Positions 19,459-28,120 of a DNA stretch of 64,000 nt are shown here, piece after piece. The stretch comes from Streptomyces sp. NBC_01353 (GTDB lineage Bacteria > Actinomycetota > Actinomycetes > Streptomycetales > Streptomycetaceae): the NCBI RefSeq assembly GCF_036237275.1, contig NZ_CP108352.1, positions 7,403,501 to 7,467,500 on the forward strand, written 5' to 3'. The stretch's first letter is position 1, and each line of letters begins with the position of its first letter. The translations under genes were made by a program, and so were the position numbers. The notes under the pieces were generated by a model. It made no database searches. It was not told the origin of the DNA and saw only the letters and a list, made by a program, of their open reading frames with translations.

Positions 19459-19500
19459 TGGGGGTGTTACGGGACTGTAGGAGGGATTTCCGGCCGTACC
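19401..19500 (+). repeat. yjbQ: Direct repeat copy A: 3' end of intact yjbQ plus flank
   Basis: 100 bp aligning without gaps to 32730-32829 at 86 of 100 positions. It spans the final yjbQ codons (DTNKDNANRQVRLSFLG, stop at 19456-19458) and 42 bp of non-coding flank ending CGGCCGTACC. This copy belongs to the intact gene and looks like the parent of copy B. Confidence 0.85.
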
Positions 19501-20202
19501 AACTGATGGTCCTGTGCCGACCGCTAGCGTGCCGACCGTCCCGCCTCCACCGCCCCGACTGGCCCGGATCCCGGGCTGGCAGGCTTCGGCTCCGCTGGTG
19601 TCCGCCCCGGCGTCGGCCACGGCCGGGGCGGCGGAGTCGAGCCGGGCGACCGGGCCCGGAGATCGCTCACACGCCCACGTCGCGGGCACACCGGAAGCCG
19701 GCGTGGCCGCTGGATGAGCCACGGGTGTTGACGGTGCGGGCGGCGCGGACGCCGTCGACGGTGTTCTGCGCGGGAGCCGTCCTCGCCAGATGTCGACGAC
19801 GTGGACCACGGGGTCGTCTACCCGCCGTTCGACGAAGCGGATGGTTCTGTCGCGGTCGCGGTCCCAGTGGCGGTTGCGGGCGATCCTGTTCGCAGTTCCC
19901 GGAGGCCGGCGTCCTATTTCATCTGCCGTATATGGAAGGACGGTTCCATGTCGCCTACTGTCGTGGTCATGGCAGCAGGAATCCTCACTGCGCGCCGCCA
20001 CGTCGACCAAGGGCACGTGGCCAGCGCCCTGTGTACGGTCGCCCCGGCGCGCTGAACGCGCCCTCCCCGCACGGGATCCCCACCTGGCGCCCCCGCCTGA
20101 CTCCCGTCTCTCCCCCTTCCGCACCGCGGCCGACGGCTTGACCCATCGCCCGTTCGTCCGCTGTGCCCCCATGTGCACACGCACCCAGGAGGAATGGACA
20201 TC
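19501..20202. other. Gap before sulfatase, no intact gene
   Basis: About 700 bp with no convincing intact coding frame. It contains the FGE-like fragment at about 19667-19790 on the minus strand. An AT-richer patch around 19915-19960 and the AGGAGG at 20187-20192 lie ahead of the sulfatase. No clear promoter was recognised. Confidence 0.5.
19667..19790 (-). pseudogene. Possible C-terminal remnant of an FGE/SUMF1-type protein
   Basis: The minus frame ends QNTVDGVRAARTVNTRGSS then SGHAGFRCARDV and stop at 19667-19669. The pattern VRAAR...GFRCARD is the usual end of formylglycine-generating-type domains. Just upstream the DNA looks like a damaged RGGSW motif, shifted by one base. No start or remaining domain is seen. 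Short and therefore uncertain. Confidence 0.4.
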
Positions 20203-21606
20203 ATGAGCGAGAACCGACGTCCGCCGGTGAGCCGAAGAGGCTTTCTCGGCGGCGCCGCCGCAGTGGCGGCCGCGACCGCCGTACCCGCCTTCGCGCAGGT
20301 CGCCGGAGCCGGCCCCGCCGCTGCCGCCGGTCGGCCGAACATCCTGCTGATCGTCACCGACGACCAGCCCAAGCACACCGAGTGGGCCCTGCCCAAGACC
20401 GTCGCCTGGCTCGCCGACCAGGGCGTGAAGTTCACCAACGGCCACGTCACCACCCCACTGTGCGCGCCCTCGCGCTCCAGCGTGTTCTCCGGCCGCCACG
20501 CCCACAACCACGGCGTGCGAAACAACGGCGCCTCGCACGCGCTCGACCAGAGCACCACCGTGCAGAAGTACCTCAAGCAGGCGGGCTACCGCACCGGCCT
20601 GTTCGGCAAGTACCTCAACTCCTGGACCCTGGCGGACAACCCGCCGCACTTCGAGGAGTTCGCCCTCCTCCAGCCCGGATACGTCGACGTCCAGTGGAAC
20701 GTCAACGGCACCGTCCAGACGATCAACGGCTACACCACCACCATCGTCAAGAACCGCACGCTGAACTTCCTCGACAAGGCCGCCACGGATTCCCGGCCCT
20801 GGTTCGCGTACGTCACGCCCTACGCGTCCCACGGCCCGCGCACCCCTGAGGCGAAGTACGCCGGCACCCCGGTCCCGGACTGGAACGGCCGCCCCTCCGT
20901 CCCCGAGAACGACCGCAGCGACAAGCCGGCCTACATCAGGAACGCCACCGGCACCCTCGCCGACGGCCAGACCATCCGTGCCGAGCAGCTACGCACCCTG
21001 CTCTCCGTCGACGACGCGGTGCAGGCGTTCAAGGACAAGCTCCAGGCGCTGGGGCAACTGGACAACACCCTCGTCATCTACATCGGCGACAACGGCTTCA
21101 GCTGGGGGGACCACGGCTGGACCGCGAAGTCGGTGCCCTACCGCCCGGCGCACGAGGTGCCGTTCTACCTCTCCTGGCCCGCCGGCGGGCGCGGAGCGGG
21201 GACCGTGGACAACCGCATCGTCGCCAACATCGACATCGCGCCGACCATCCTCGACGCGGCCGGCATCAGCCCGTCCGCCCCGCAGGACGGCACCTCCCTG
21301 CTCTCCTCCTCCAGCCGTGACCACCTACTGGTGGAGTGGTGGAAGCAGGGCACCGGCACCGGTGGGGCGCCCACCTGGTCCTCGTACGTGGCCGGGGACA
21401 AGCAGTACACGGAGTACTACGACCTGACGACCGACGGGAACGGCACGGTGTCCGGCACCGGCCAGGTGAAGTTCCGCGAGTACTACGACCTGGCGAACGA
21501 CCCCCACCAGCTGACCAACAAGCTGTACCAGGCCACCCCGGCCCAGGAGCAGGCTCTCGGCATCCCCGCCCTGGCAGCCCAGCTCGCCGCCGACCGCGTG
21601 GCCTGA
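20203..21606 (+). CDS. Tat-exported type I sulfatase
   Basis: 467 residues from ATG 20203 (MSENRRPP), with AGGAGG 10 nt upstream. Twin-arginine signal SRRGFLGGAAAVAAATAVPA, then the metal-binding NILLIVTDDQ and the formylglycine motif CAPSR (Cys87) inside TTPLCAPSRSSVFSGRHAHN. GKYLN follows, and IGDNGFSWGDHGW supplies further metal ligands. The pattern resembles N-acetylglucosamine-6-sulfatase-type enzymes, which remove sulfate esters from amino sugars outside the cell. A dedicated FGE gene follows 79 bp later, which supports conversion of Cys87 to formylglycine before Tat export. Exact substrate unknown. Confidence 0.88.
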   Translation: MSENRRPPVSRRGFLGGAAAVAAATAVPAFAQVAGAGPAAAAGRPNILLIVTDDQPKHTEWALPKTVAWLADQGVKFTNGHVTTPLCAPSRSSVFSGRHAHNHGVRNNGASHALDQSTTVQKYLKQAGYRTGLFGKYLNSWTLADNPPHFEEFALLQPGYVDVQWNVNGTVQTINGYTTTIVKNRTLNFLDKAATDSRPWFAYVTPYASHGPRTPEAKYAGTPVPDWNGRPSVPENDRSDKPAYIRNATGTLADGQTIRAEQLRTLLSVDDAVQAFKDKLQALGQLDNTLVIYIGDNGFSWGDHGWTAKSVPYRPAHEVPFYLSWPAGGRGAGTVDNRIVANIDIAPTILDAAGISPSAPQDGTSLLSSSSRDHLLVEWWKQGTGTGGAPTWSSYVAGDKQYTEYYDLTTDGNGTVSGTGQVKFREYYDLANDPHQLTNKLYQATPAQEQALGIPALAAQLAADRVA

Positions 21607-21685
21607 CCCGCACTCGATACCGCCGGCCCGGCACCCGTGTCGCCAGGCATGGATGCCGGCCGCCCATCGTTCCGACGGAGCCGTC

Positions 21686-22585
21686 ATGCCCGAATGCTGC
21701 ACGCCTGGTCACGCCCACGTCCCGGTAGTGACCCTCGCACCGCCCCACCCTCCGCTCCAGCCCTCCCGGGTTGCCCGGCAGCTGCTCACCCTGCCCGGCG
21801 GACGCTTCCTCATGGGCACCGTCGACCCGGAGGGCTTCCCTGCGGACGCGGAGGGGCCGGTCCGCGAGGTGGCCGTGGAGCCCTTCCGTATCGCGGTCAC
21901 GACCGTGACCAACGCGCAGTTCGCCACCTTCGTCAAAGCCACCGGACACGTCACCGAGGCCGAGCGCTTCGGCTTCTCCTTCGCCTTCGGCGCGTTCCTC
22001 GCCGACCCGGTCGCCGACATCTCCCCGCCCGTGGCGGCCGTCCCCTGGTGGCGGGCGGTGGCGGGAGCCAGCTGGCGCCACCCCGAGGGGCCCGGCTCAC
22101 ACGTCACCGACCGTCAGAACCACCCCGTCGTCCACGTGTCCTGGAACGACGCCCAGGCCTACTGCGCCTGGTCGGGCACCCGCCTGCCCACCGAGGCCGA
22201 GTGGGAGTACGCGGCCCGCGGCGGCCTGGAGCAGCGCCGCTACCCGTGGGGCGACGAGCTCACGCCCGGCGGCCGCCACATGTGCAACATCTGGCAGGGC
22301 GAGTTCCCCGACCTCAACACCGCCGCCGACGGCTACGTGGGTACGGCCACCGTGAAGTCCTTCCGCCCCAACGGCTTCGGGCTCTACAACACGGTCGGCA
22401 ACGTCTGGGAGTGGTGCGCGGACTGGTTCACCCCGGGCGAGGAGAGCTCACGGGCGATGCGCGGCGGCTCGTACCTGTGCCACGACTCCTACTGCAACCG
22501 CTACCGGGTGGCCGCCCGCAGCTCCAACACGCCCGACAGTTCGACCGGCAACATCGGGTTCCGGGTGGCCGCCGACCCCGCGTAG
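21686..22585 (+). CDS. Formylglycine-generating enzyme (FGE)
   Basis: 299 residues from ATG 21686 (GGAG 8 nt upstream). SUMF1/FGE fold: LPGGRFLMGT, NHPVVHVSWNDAQAYCAW, RLPTEAEWEYAARGG, NTVGNVWEWCADWF, RGGSYLCHDSYCNRYR and AARSSNTPDSSTGNIGFRVA. The copper-binding catalytic pair is Cys265 and Cys270 in the CHDSYC motif. It oxidises the sulfatase cysteine to formylglycine in the cytoplasm. The loop before RGGSY is shorter than I recall for Streptomyces FGE and the final GFRC cysteine is Val here. Probably one operon with the upstream sulfatase; it may also serve the sulfatase on the opposite strand. Confidence 0.9.
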   Translation: MPECCTPGHAHVPVVTLAPPHPPLQPSRVARQLLTLPGGRFLMGTVDPEGFPADAEGPVREVAVEPFRIAVTTVTNAQFATFVKATGHVTEAERFGFSFAFGAFLADPVADISPPVAAVPWWRAVAGASWRHPEGPGSHVTDRQNHPVVHVSWNDAQAYCAWSGTRLPTEAEWEYAARGGLEQRRYPWGDELTPGGRHMCNIWQGEFPDLNTAADGYVGTATVKSFRPNGFGLYNTVGNVWEWCADWFTPGEESSRAMRGGSYLCHDSYCNRYRVAARSSNTPDSSTGNIGFRVAADPA

Positions 22586-22611
22586 GGCCGTCCGTCCGCC
22601 GTCCCTGTGGA

Positions 22612-22645
22612 AGAGGCCGTTTCGGAGTGTTCCGAAACGGCCTCT
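22612..22645. terminator. Perfect 15-bp terminator hairpin
   Basis: AGAGGCCGTTTCGGA (22612-22626), GTGT loop, TCCGAAACGGCCTCT (22631-22645). It lies between the convergent FGE and sulfatase genes and can terminate both. Confidence 0.88.
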
Positions 22646-22664
22646 GGCATGCGGGCGCGGGAGG

Positions 22665-24905
22665 TCAGCCCACGGTGACGTGAGCCAGGGCCCAGGAGGT
22701 GTGGTCGAAAGACGTGCGGTTGTTCGCATCCTCGACGACCAGTCGCAGGACGCGGATACCGCGTACGTCCAGGTCGACCTGGACCGGGCCGGTGGCCGCC
22801 GTCAGGGTGGCGGTCGTCAGCAGCAGGCGGTCGTCGCCGTAGACCTTGGCGCGGGTGGCGCCGACGGTGCTCTGCTTGGCGGAGAAGTCGTCGATGCCGA
22901 CCAGGGAAGTGAAACGGAGTGCGGCACCGCCGAGGTGGTACGCGATGTCGCTGGGCGCGTGGACACCCAGGCCCTTCGGGTAGGTCGTACCGCCGAAGGA
23001 GATCAGCGGGCCGTCGCCGGCGGCGTTCTTGCCGTTGGAGGTGTCGCGCTCCACCGGTCCCCAGCCGTTCGTGGCGCTGATCCAGGTCAGGTCGGAGAGG
23101 TACGAGTCGCGGGTGGGGGCAGGGGGCGGGGTCGCGACGGTGCCCGTCGCCGGGTAGCGGACCGGGCCGCCCGGAGCCAGGGCGCTGCCCTCCGCGGTGA
23201 GCGTCCACGACGTCGCGGGGGCGGCGCTCGTGGGCGGGGTGACCTGCCAGGAGGCGGTGAGCCGGCCTCCGGCTGCTAGTCGGTCCGCGGTGGTCGGGGA
23301 GGTGGGGGCCACGGTCCAGCCGTCAGGGGCGTGCAGAGCGAGCGAGGCCGCGGTCCACGGGCGGGAGGAGCCGTTGTCCAGGGTGGCGGTCACGGTGAAC
23401 GCCTGGCCGGGAACGGCCAGTACAGGCAGCGTCAGATGGGTCCCGAACGGGATGCGCGGATAGCCGTCCTTCCAGGAGGAGCGCATCAACGCCACCAGTT
23501 CCGTGGCCTTCGTCGGGTGCCGGTCCGCGAGGTTGCCGGTCTCCCCGGGGTCGGTGGCCAGGTCGTACAGCTCCACCTGCCACTGGTCGTCGGGGAGGGT
23601 GTGGTCCCGCTCGGGAGCGAAGCGCACGGCCTTCCAGTCGTCCCGGCGGACCGCCTCGGCGAGCCAGGTGGCACGCCCGCCGTCCTGCGTGTCGGCCCGA
23701 CTGGTGACGCCCCACTCGTCTCGGAACCAGTACAGGTGTCCGTGGCGTGCCGATTCCGCGCTGCCGGCGAGCAGGGGAGCGGCGGACAGCCCGTCCACGT
23801 CGGTGGGGGAGGGGGCGCCGCCGAGCTCGGCCAGGGTGGGAAGCACGTCGGTCAGCGAGGTGGGACGGCCGCTGGCCCCCGGCCGGACCCGGCCGGGACC
23901 CCAGGCGATGAGGGGGACGCGCACGCCGCCTTCGTAGAGGTTGCGCTTGTAGCCGCGCAGCGGTCCGTTCGCGTCGAACAGGTCGGGGTTGACCCCGCCC
24001 TCCTCGTGGGGGCCGTTGTCGCTGGTGACGAGGACGATGGTGTCCTGCGCCAGACCGAGCTCCCGGAGCCGGTCGACCACCTTGCCGACGAGCGAGTCGA
24101 AGTACGTCACCTGGGCGGCGTGCCCCTTGTTCGCGGCCGTCCAGCTCCGGTCGGCGTAGGCGCTGGAATCGGGGATGTCGCTGGGGGCGTGCGGGACGTT
24201 CGGGGTGAGGAACAGGAGGAACGGCTCGGAGGCGTGGGCGCCGATGAACTCCAGGGCGCGCTGTTCCAGGAGGTCCGGGGCGTACACCGCCTTCACGCCG
24301 CCGGCGTTGGCGGGGATGGGTTCCTTGACGTCGTTGTGCCAGAGGTACGCGGGGTAGTACTGGTGGGCGTGGCTGTGGTCGATGTAGCCGTAGAACTCCT
24401 CGAAGCCGCGGGCGGCCGGGTGGCTGTCCTGGTCGGCGGCCTCCGGTCCGAAGCCCCACTTGCCGATCAGGGCGGTGCGGTAGCCGCGGGCCCGGAGCAC
24501 CTCGGCGAAGGTGGTGTCGTCGGCGGTGAGTGAACCCTGTCCGCCGGAGGAGGGGTTGGCGCGGACCGTGGAGTGGCCGGTGTGGAGGCCGGTCAGCAGG
24601 GAGCAGCGTGACGGGGCGCAGACTGCGGCGGTGGAGTAGGCGTCGGTGAAGCGGAGCCCCTCGGCGGCGAGCCGGTCCAGACGGGAGGTGGCGATCAGCT
24701 TCTGGCCATAGGCGCCGAGCTCTCCGTAGCCGAGGTCGTCGGCGAGGACGACGACGAGGTTCGGCGGCCGGGTGGCCGAGCCCTCCGCCGCGCCGGAGAC
24801 CGCCACCGAGGGCGTTGCCTGCGCCGACTCCGCGGGGGCGGCGGTGACGGCGGCCAGACCGAGCGTGGCGGTCGAACCGGCCAGGAAGGTACGGCGGCTG
24901 GGCAT
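22665..24905 (-). CDS. Tat-exported multidomain sulfatase with NEW3 and NPCBM modules
   Basis: 746 residues from ATG 24905 (MPSRRTFLAG, GAGGAG upstream). Twin-arginine signal at 4-10, then sulfatase domain: LVVVLADDLGYGELGAYG (metal site), formylglycine motif CAPSR at Cys96, ALIGKWG, VTSDNGPHEEGG. After about residue 490 comes an immunoglobulin-like NEW3 region, then from about 610 an NPCBM/CBM51-type carbohydrate-binding module (DLTWISATNGWGPVERD, FSAKQSTVGATRAKVYGD). The modules imply action on a polymeric or glycoprotein-bound sulfated glycan. Convergent with the FGE gene and likely matured by it. Its 5' flank carries GGTGCG repeats on the plus strand. Confidence 0.87.
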   Translation of the reverse strand: MPSRRTFLAGSTATLGLAAVTAAPAESAQATPSVAVSGAAEGSATRPPNLVVVLADDLGYGELGAYGQKLIATSRLDRLAAEGLRFTDAYSTAAVCAPSRCSLLTGLHTGHSTVRANPSSGGQGSLTADDTTFAEVLRARGYRTALIGKWGFGPEAADQDSHPAARGFEEFYGYIDHSHAHQYYPAYLWHNDVKEPIPANAGGVKAVYAPDLLEQRALEFIGAHASEPFLLFLTPNVPHAPSDIPDSSAYADRSWTAANKGHAAQVTYFDSLVGKVVDRLRELGLAQDTIVLVTSDNGPHEEGGVNPDLFDANGPLRGYKRNLYEGGVRVPLIAWGPGRVRPGASGRPTSLTDVLPTLAELGGAPSPTDVDGLSAAPLLAGSAESARHGHLYWFRDEWGVTSRADTQDGGRATWLAEAVRRDDWKAVRFAPERDHTLPDDQWQVELYDLATDPGETGNLADRHPTKATELVALMRSSWKDGYPRIPFGTHLTLPVLAVPGQAFTVTATLDNGSSRPWTAASLALHAPDGWTVAPTSPTTADRLAAGGRLTASWQVTPPTSAAPATSWTLTAEGSALAPGGPVRYPATGTVATPPPAPTRDSYLSDLTWISATNGWGPVERDTSNGKNAAGDGPLISFGGTTYPKGLGVHAPSDIAYHLGGAALRFTSLVGIDDFSAKQSTVGATRAKVYGDDRLLLTTATLTAATGPVQVDLDVRGIRVLRLVVEDANNRTSFDHTSWALAHVTVG

Positions 24906-25121
24906 GGCTGACGGCTCCTCGGGTGCGGGTGCGGGTGCGGGTGTGGGGTACGGGGTACGGGCGTTCTGCCGATCATGGGCGGGAGAGCCGTACCAGAACC
25001 ATGCACACGGCATGAAGAACGTGTGACGGCACCCGAACCGGACCGGACGGGGAGAGAACGCGCCACACGTTGTTCACACGGAGCCGGAATTCCGGGACCG
25101 GAGCCGCCGGTTGCGGCGAAC

Positions 25122-26048
25122 ATGACTCTCGGAGTAACGCTCAGCTCGACCTCCCGACAGCTCCCCGTCGACAGCACTGTGCGGCTCGCGCGCGAGGCGC
25201 GGGACGCCGGTCTGCACTCCGCGTGGTTCGGGCAGTCTTTCGCGTACGACTCGCCCTCGCTGGCCGCGATCGTCGGGCGCGAGGTGCCGGGCCTGCACGT
25301 GGGGACGGCCGCGATCCCGATCTTCGGCCGCCATCCGCTGCTCGTCTCCAGCCAGGCCCAGACGGCCCAGGCCGCCACCGGCGGCCGCTACCACCTCGGG
25401 CTCGCCCTTGGCACCCGGCACCTCACCGAGACCGGATTCGGCCTGCCGTACCGGCGGCCCATCGGTCTGCTCCGGGAGTTCCTCACCGCCCTGCGGCCCC
25501 TCCTCGAAACGGGCGAAGCCAACTTCCACGGGGAGCTGCTGACCGCGACGACGCCGTACCCGGCGGCGGTGCCGGGGGCGCAGCCGCCGGTGCCGGTGCT
25601 GGTCGCCGCGATGGGGCCGCAGGCCTTGCGCGTCAGCGGTGAACTCGCCGACGGCATCCTGCCGTTCCTGGCCGGTCCGCGCGCGCTCGCCGAGCACATC
25701 GTCCCGGCCGTGACCGCTGCCGCGGAGGCGGCGGGCCGGCCCGCGCCCCGGATCGTGGCCCTTGTGCCCGGCGCGGTCACGGCCGACCCCGAGGGCGTGC
25801 GGCGGCAGGCGACCGAGGCACTCGCGCTCTATGAGCGGGTGCCCTCCTACCAGCGCGTCATCGAGCTTTCCGGCGCCGACCGGGCCGCCGATCTGGCCGT
25901 CCTCGGCGACGAGGAGACCGTCGCCGCCGAGGTGCGGCGCTACCGCGAGGCGGGGGCGAACGAGGTGGTCTTCACCGCGACGGACCTGAGCGGCGAGGAC
26001 GACCGGCGCCGCACCTGGAAGCTGCTCGGCGAGCTGTCGCGGGGCTGA
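25122..26048 (+). CDS. LLM-class flavin/F420-dependent oxidoreductase
   Basis: 308 residues from ATG 25122. TIM-barrel LLM protein: MTLGVTLSSTSRQLPVDSTV, AWFGQSFAYDSPSLAAIVG, VGTAAIPIFGRHPLLVSSQA, RYHLGLALGTRHLTE and PVPVLVAAMGPQALRVSGEL. Close in pattern to the actinobacterial F420-dependent group rather than SsuD. Substrate unknown. It sits between the large sulfatase (divergent) and the XRE-cupin regulator (convergent). Confidence 0.8.
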   Translation: MTLGVTLSSTSRQLPVDSTVRLAREARDAGLHSAWFGQSFAYDSPSLAAIVGREVPGLHVGTAAIPIFGRHPLLVSSQAQTAQAATGGRYHLGLALGTRHLTETGFGLPYRRPIGLLREFLTALRPLLETGEANFHGELLTATTPYPAAVPGAQPPVPVLVAAMGPQALRVSGELADGILPFLAGPRALAEHIVPAVTAAAEAAGRPAPRIVALVPGAVTADPEGVRRQATEALALYERVPSYQRVIELSGADRAADLAVLGDEETVAAEVRRYREAGANEVVFTATDLSGEDDRRRTWKLLGELSRG

Positions 26049-26160
26049 GCCGGCCGCGTCGGACCTGTTGGCGGTTCCGCGTGCGGCCTCCCGGCGGACT
26101 CGTGTCGCCGGGCGGTCTCCCCGGCGCCTTCCGGGCGGCGGCGTCGTCCGCCGGTCCGGC

Positions 26161-26205
26161 GAACGAGCCTCCGGCGAACGGGCCTCCGGCGGACAGGCCT
26201 CCGGT
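26161..26205. repeat. Three 15-bp imperfect tandem repeats
   Basis: GAACGAGCCTCCGGC, GAACGGGCCTCCGGC and GGACAGGCCTCCGGT follow one another in the gap between the convergent LLM and XRE-cupin genes. No function is evident; a simple slippage-type repeat is likely. Confidence 0.6.
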
Positions 26206-26251
26206 GGACCGAGACAGACGGGCCGGTAGGCGCGGCAGCGGCACCGCCCCG

Positions 26252-26806
26252 TCAGGACTCCAGTACCTCCACATGGTCGCCGATCGCGACCACCAGGACC
26301 CGCGATCCCGGCTCGGTGGAGCGCCAGCGGTGCCGGACGCCGCCGGACAGCAGCAGCGTGTCCCCGCGGCCCAGCCGGTGGATCCGGCCGTCGGCCTCCA
26401 CCTCCACCGCGCCGTCCGCCACGTACATCAACTCGTCGTTGCGGTGCTGGAACTCGCGGTCCGCCTCGTGGCTGCCGACGAACTCCAGCGCGTGCAGCTG
26501 ATGGCGGCCGCGCACCACCGGCCGGACATGCGCCTCCTGGTCGAGGCCGCTGTCGTCGTCGGCGCGCACCACGTCGACCGTGCGGGTCTCGTCGGAGGCC
26601 GCGAGCAGCTGTACCGCCGTCGTGCCGAGCGCGTCCGCGATCCGCTGCAGCGACCGCATGCTGGGGCGCGCCCGGTCGTTCTCGATCTGGCTGAGGAACG
26701 GGGAGGAGAGCCCGCTGCGCCCCGCCACCTCGGCGAGCGTCAGGTCGAGCGCCCGGCGCCGACGGCGTACGGCAGCGCCTACCCGCGGTGTGTTCGCGGC
26801 CTCCAT
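26252..26806 (-). CDS. XRE-family regulator with C-terminal cupin
   Basis: 184 residues from ATG 26806. HTH_3 domain at about 10-65 (LDLTLAEVAGRSGLSSPFLSQIENDRARPSMRSLQRIADALG), cupin domain at about 100-180 (HRNDELMYVADGAVEVEADG, GDTLLLSGGVRHRW). This class senses a small ligand through the cupin barrel and often controls neighbouring catabolic genes. It is divergent from the arylsulfotransferase-permease operon, the most likely target. Confidence 0.87.
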   Translation of the reverse strand: MEAANTPRVGAAVRRRRRALDLTLAEVAGRSGLSSPFLSQIENDRARPSMRSLQRIADALGTTAVQLLAASDETRTVDVVRADDDSGLDQEAHVRPVVRGRHQLHALEFVGSHEADREFQHRNDELMYVADGAVEVEADGRIHRLGRGDTLLLSGGVRHRWRSTEPGSRVLVVAIGDHVEVLES

Positions 26807-26964
26807 GGATGTCCCGTCCTTCCCCGCCCCGCGGCGCCGTTCTCCCTGGTCGACGGCGCCTGACGGCACCTTACGCGGCCCGCGGCAGGAACCCGGAGAC
26901 GGTTTCGTACTCCCGACACACGCCCGTCACACAACGCCCCTACCGTCAAAGTCGGTTGTTCTCA

Positions 26965-26979
26965 TCAAAGAAAGTTTGA
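26965..26979. promoter_or_regulatory. Candidate operator upstream of arylsulfotransferase gene
   Basis: Inverted repeat TCAAA-GAAAG-TTTGA, 17 bp before the GTG start and within an AT-rich patch unlike the surrounding DNA. It could bind the divergent XRE-cupin protein. Short arms make this a weak call. Confidence 0.3.
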
Positions 26980-26995
26980 AGCGAGGAGCTCCGAC

Positions 26996-28120
26996 GTGCC
27001 CCCGATCGACCAGAACTCACGCCGCCGACGTCCCACCGGCCTCATCGCCCTCGACGAGACGGCTGCGTACGACGGCTACACCCTCTACGCACCGCTCACC
27101 GGCACCGGGGAGGTCTACCTCATCGACCTCCACGGCCGAACCGTCCACCGCTGGGACCTGCCCTACCGCCCCGGCCGCCACGCCCGCCTGCTCGCCGACG
27201 GAACCCTCGCCTACAACGGCGTACTCCCGGGCGAGAAGGCCCTCTTCCCGATGTGGCACAAGTACCGGGGCGGCGTCATGCTCCGGGCGGCACCCGACGG
27301 AACCGTGCTGCGGGAGCACCGCGACCCCCTCCAGCACCACGACGCCCATCACCTCGATGACGGCCGCATCCTCTACACCGCCTTGGAACCCCTGTCCGGG
27401 GCCGAGGCCGCGGCCGTACGGGGCGGAGTGCCCGGCTCCGAAGCCGCCGGCGGCTTCGTCTGGGCCGACACCATCAAGGAGGTCGGCCCGGACGGCGAAG
27501 TCCTGTGGTCCTGGCGGGCGGCGGAGCACCTCGACCGCGAGGAGTTTCCGCTGCACGAGGCGTACGCCCGCGAGCACTGGCCCCTGATCAACAGCGTCAC
27601 GCCCCTACGGGACGGCAATATCCTCGCCAGCCTGCGCAGCGTCTCGGCCGTCGTCGTCATCAGCCGCGACACCGGCGAGATCCTCTGGCGCAGCCGCCCC
27701 GGCACAGTCAGCCAGCAGCACGCGCCCACCGAACTGGTCGACGGACGGCTGCTCGTCTTCGACAACGGCGTCTTCCGGCCTGGCCACGACGTGCCGTACT
27801 CCCGGGTCATCGAGATCGACCGGGCCGACGGTGACATCGTGTGGGAGTACCACGACCCGGCACGCGAGTTCTTCTTCGCGCCCTTCATGGGCTCCGCGCA
27901 GCGCCTGCCGAACGGCAACACCCTCGTCACCGACTCCCCGTCCGGGCGGCTGTTCGAGGTGACGAAGGACGGCTACCTGTGCTGGGAGTACGTCGTCCCG
28001 TACTTCGCCGGCTACGGCGAGAGCGAGGTACGGGGCCTGTTCCCGTCCGAGCCCAACGCCGTGTTCCGCGCCTACCGTTACGCCGCCGCCGACATCCCAT
28101 GGCTGGAGGCGACGGCATGA
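26996..28120 (+). CDS. Arylsulfotransferase-family beta-propeller protein
   Basis: 374 residues from GTG 26996, with GAGGAG 8 nt upstream. Repeated propeller blades (GEVYLIDLHGRTVHRWDLPY, DGTVLREHRDPLQHHDAHHL, NGNTLVTDSPSGRLFEVT, YLCWEYVVPYF) and the HHDAHHLDDGRILYT segment match the ASST/arylsulfotransferase family. No signal peptide is visible, so it looks cytoplasmic, unlike the periplasmic E. coli enzyme. ASST enzymes move sulfate between phenolic compounds without PAPS. Whether this member is a transferase or a binding propeller is uncertain. It overlaps the permease gene by ATGA, so the two form an operon. Confidence 0.78.
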   Translation: MPPIDQNSRRRRPTGLIALDETAAYDGYTLYAPLTGTGEVYLIDLHGRTVHRWDLPYRPGRHARLLADGTLAYNGVLPGEKALFPMWHKYRGGVMLRAAPDGTVLREHRDPLQHHDAHHLDDGRILYTALEPLSGAEAAAVRGGVPGSEAAGGFVWADTIKEVGPDGEVLWSWRAAEHLDREEFPLHEAYAREHWPLINSVTPLRDGNILASLRSVSAVVVISRDTGEILWRSRPGTVSQQHAPTELVDGRLLVFDNGVFRPGHDVPYSRVIEIDRADGDIVWEYHDPAREFFFAPFMGSAQRLPNGNTLVTDSPSGRLFEVTKDGYLCWEYVVPYFAGYGESEVRGLFPSEPNAVFRAYRYAAADIPWLEATA

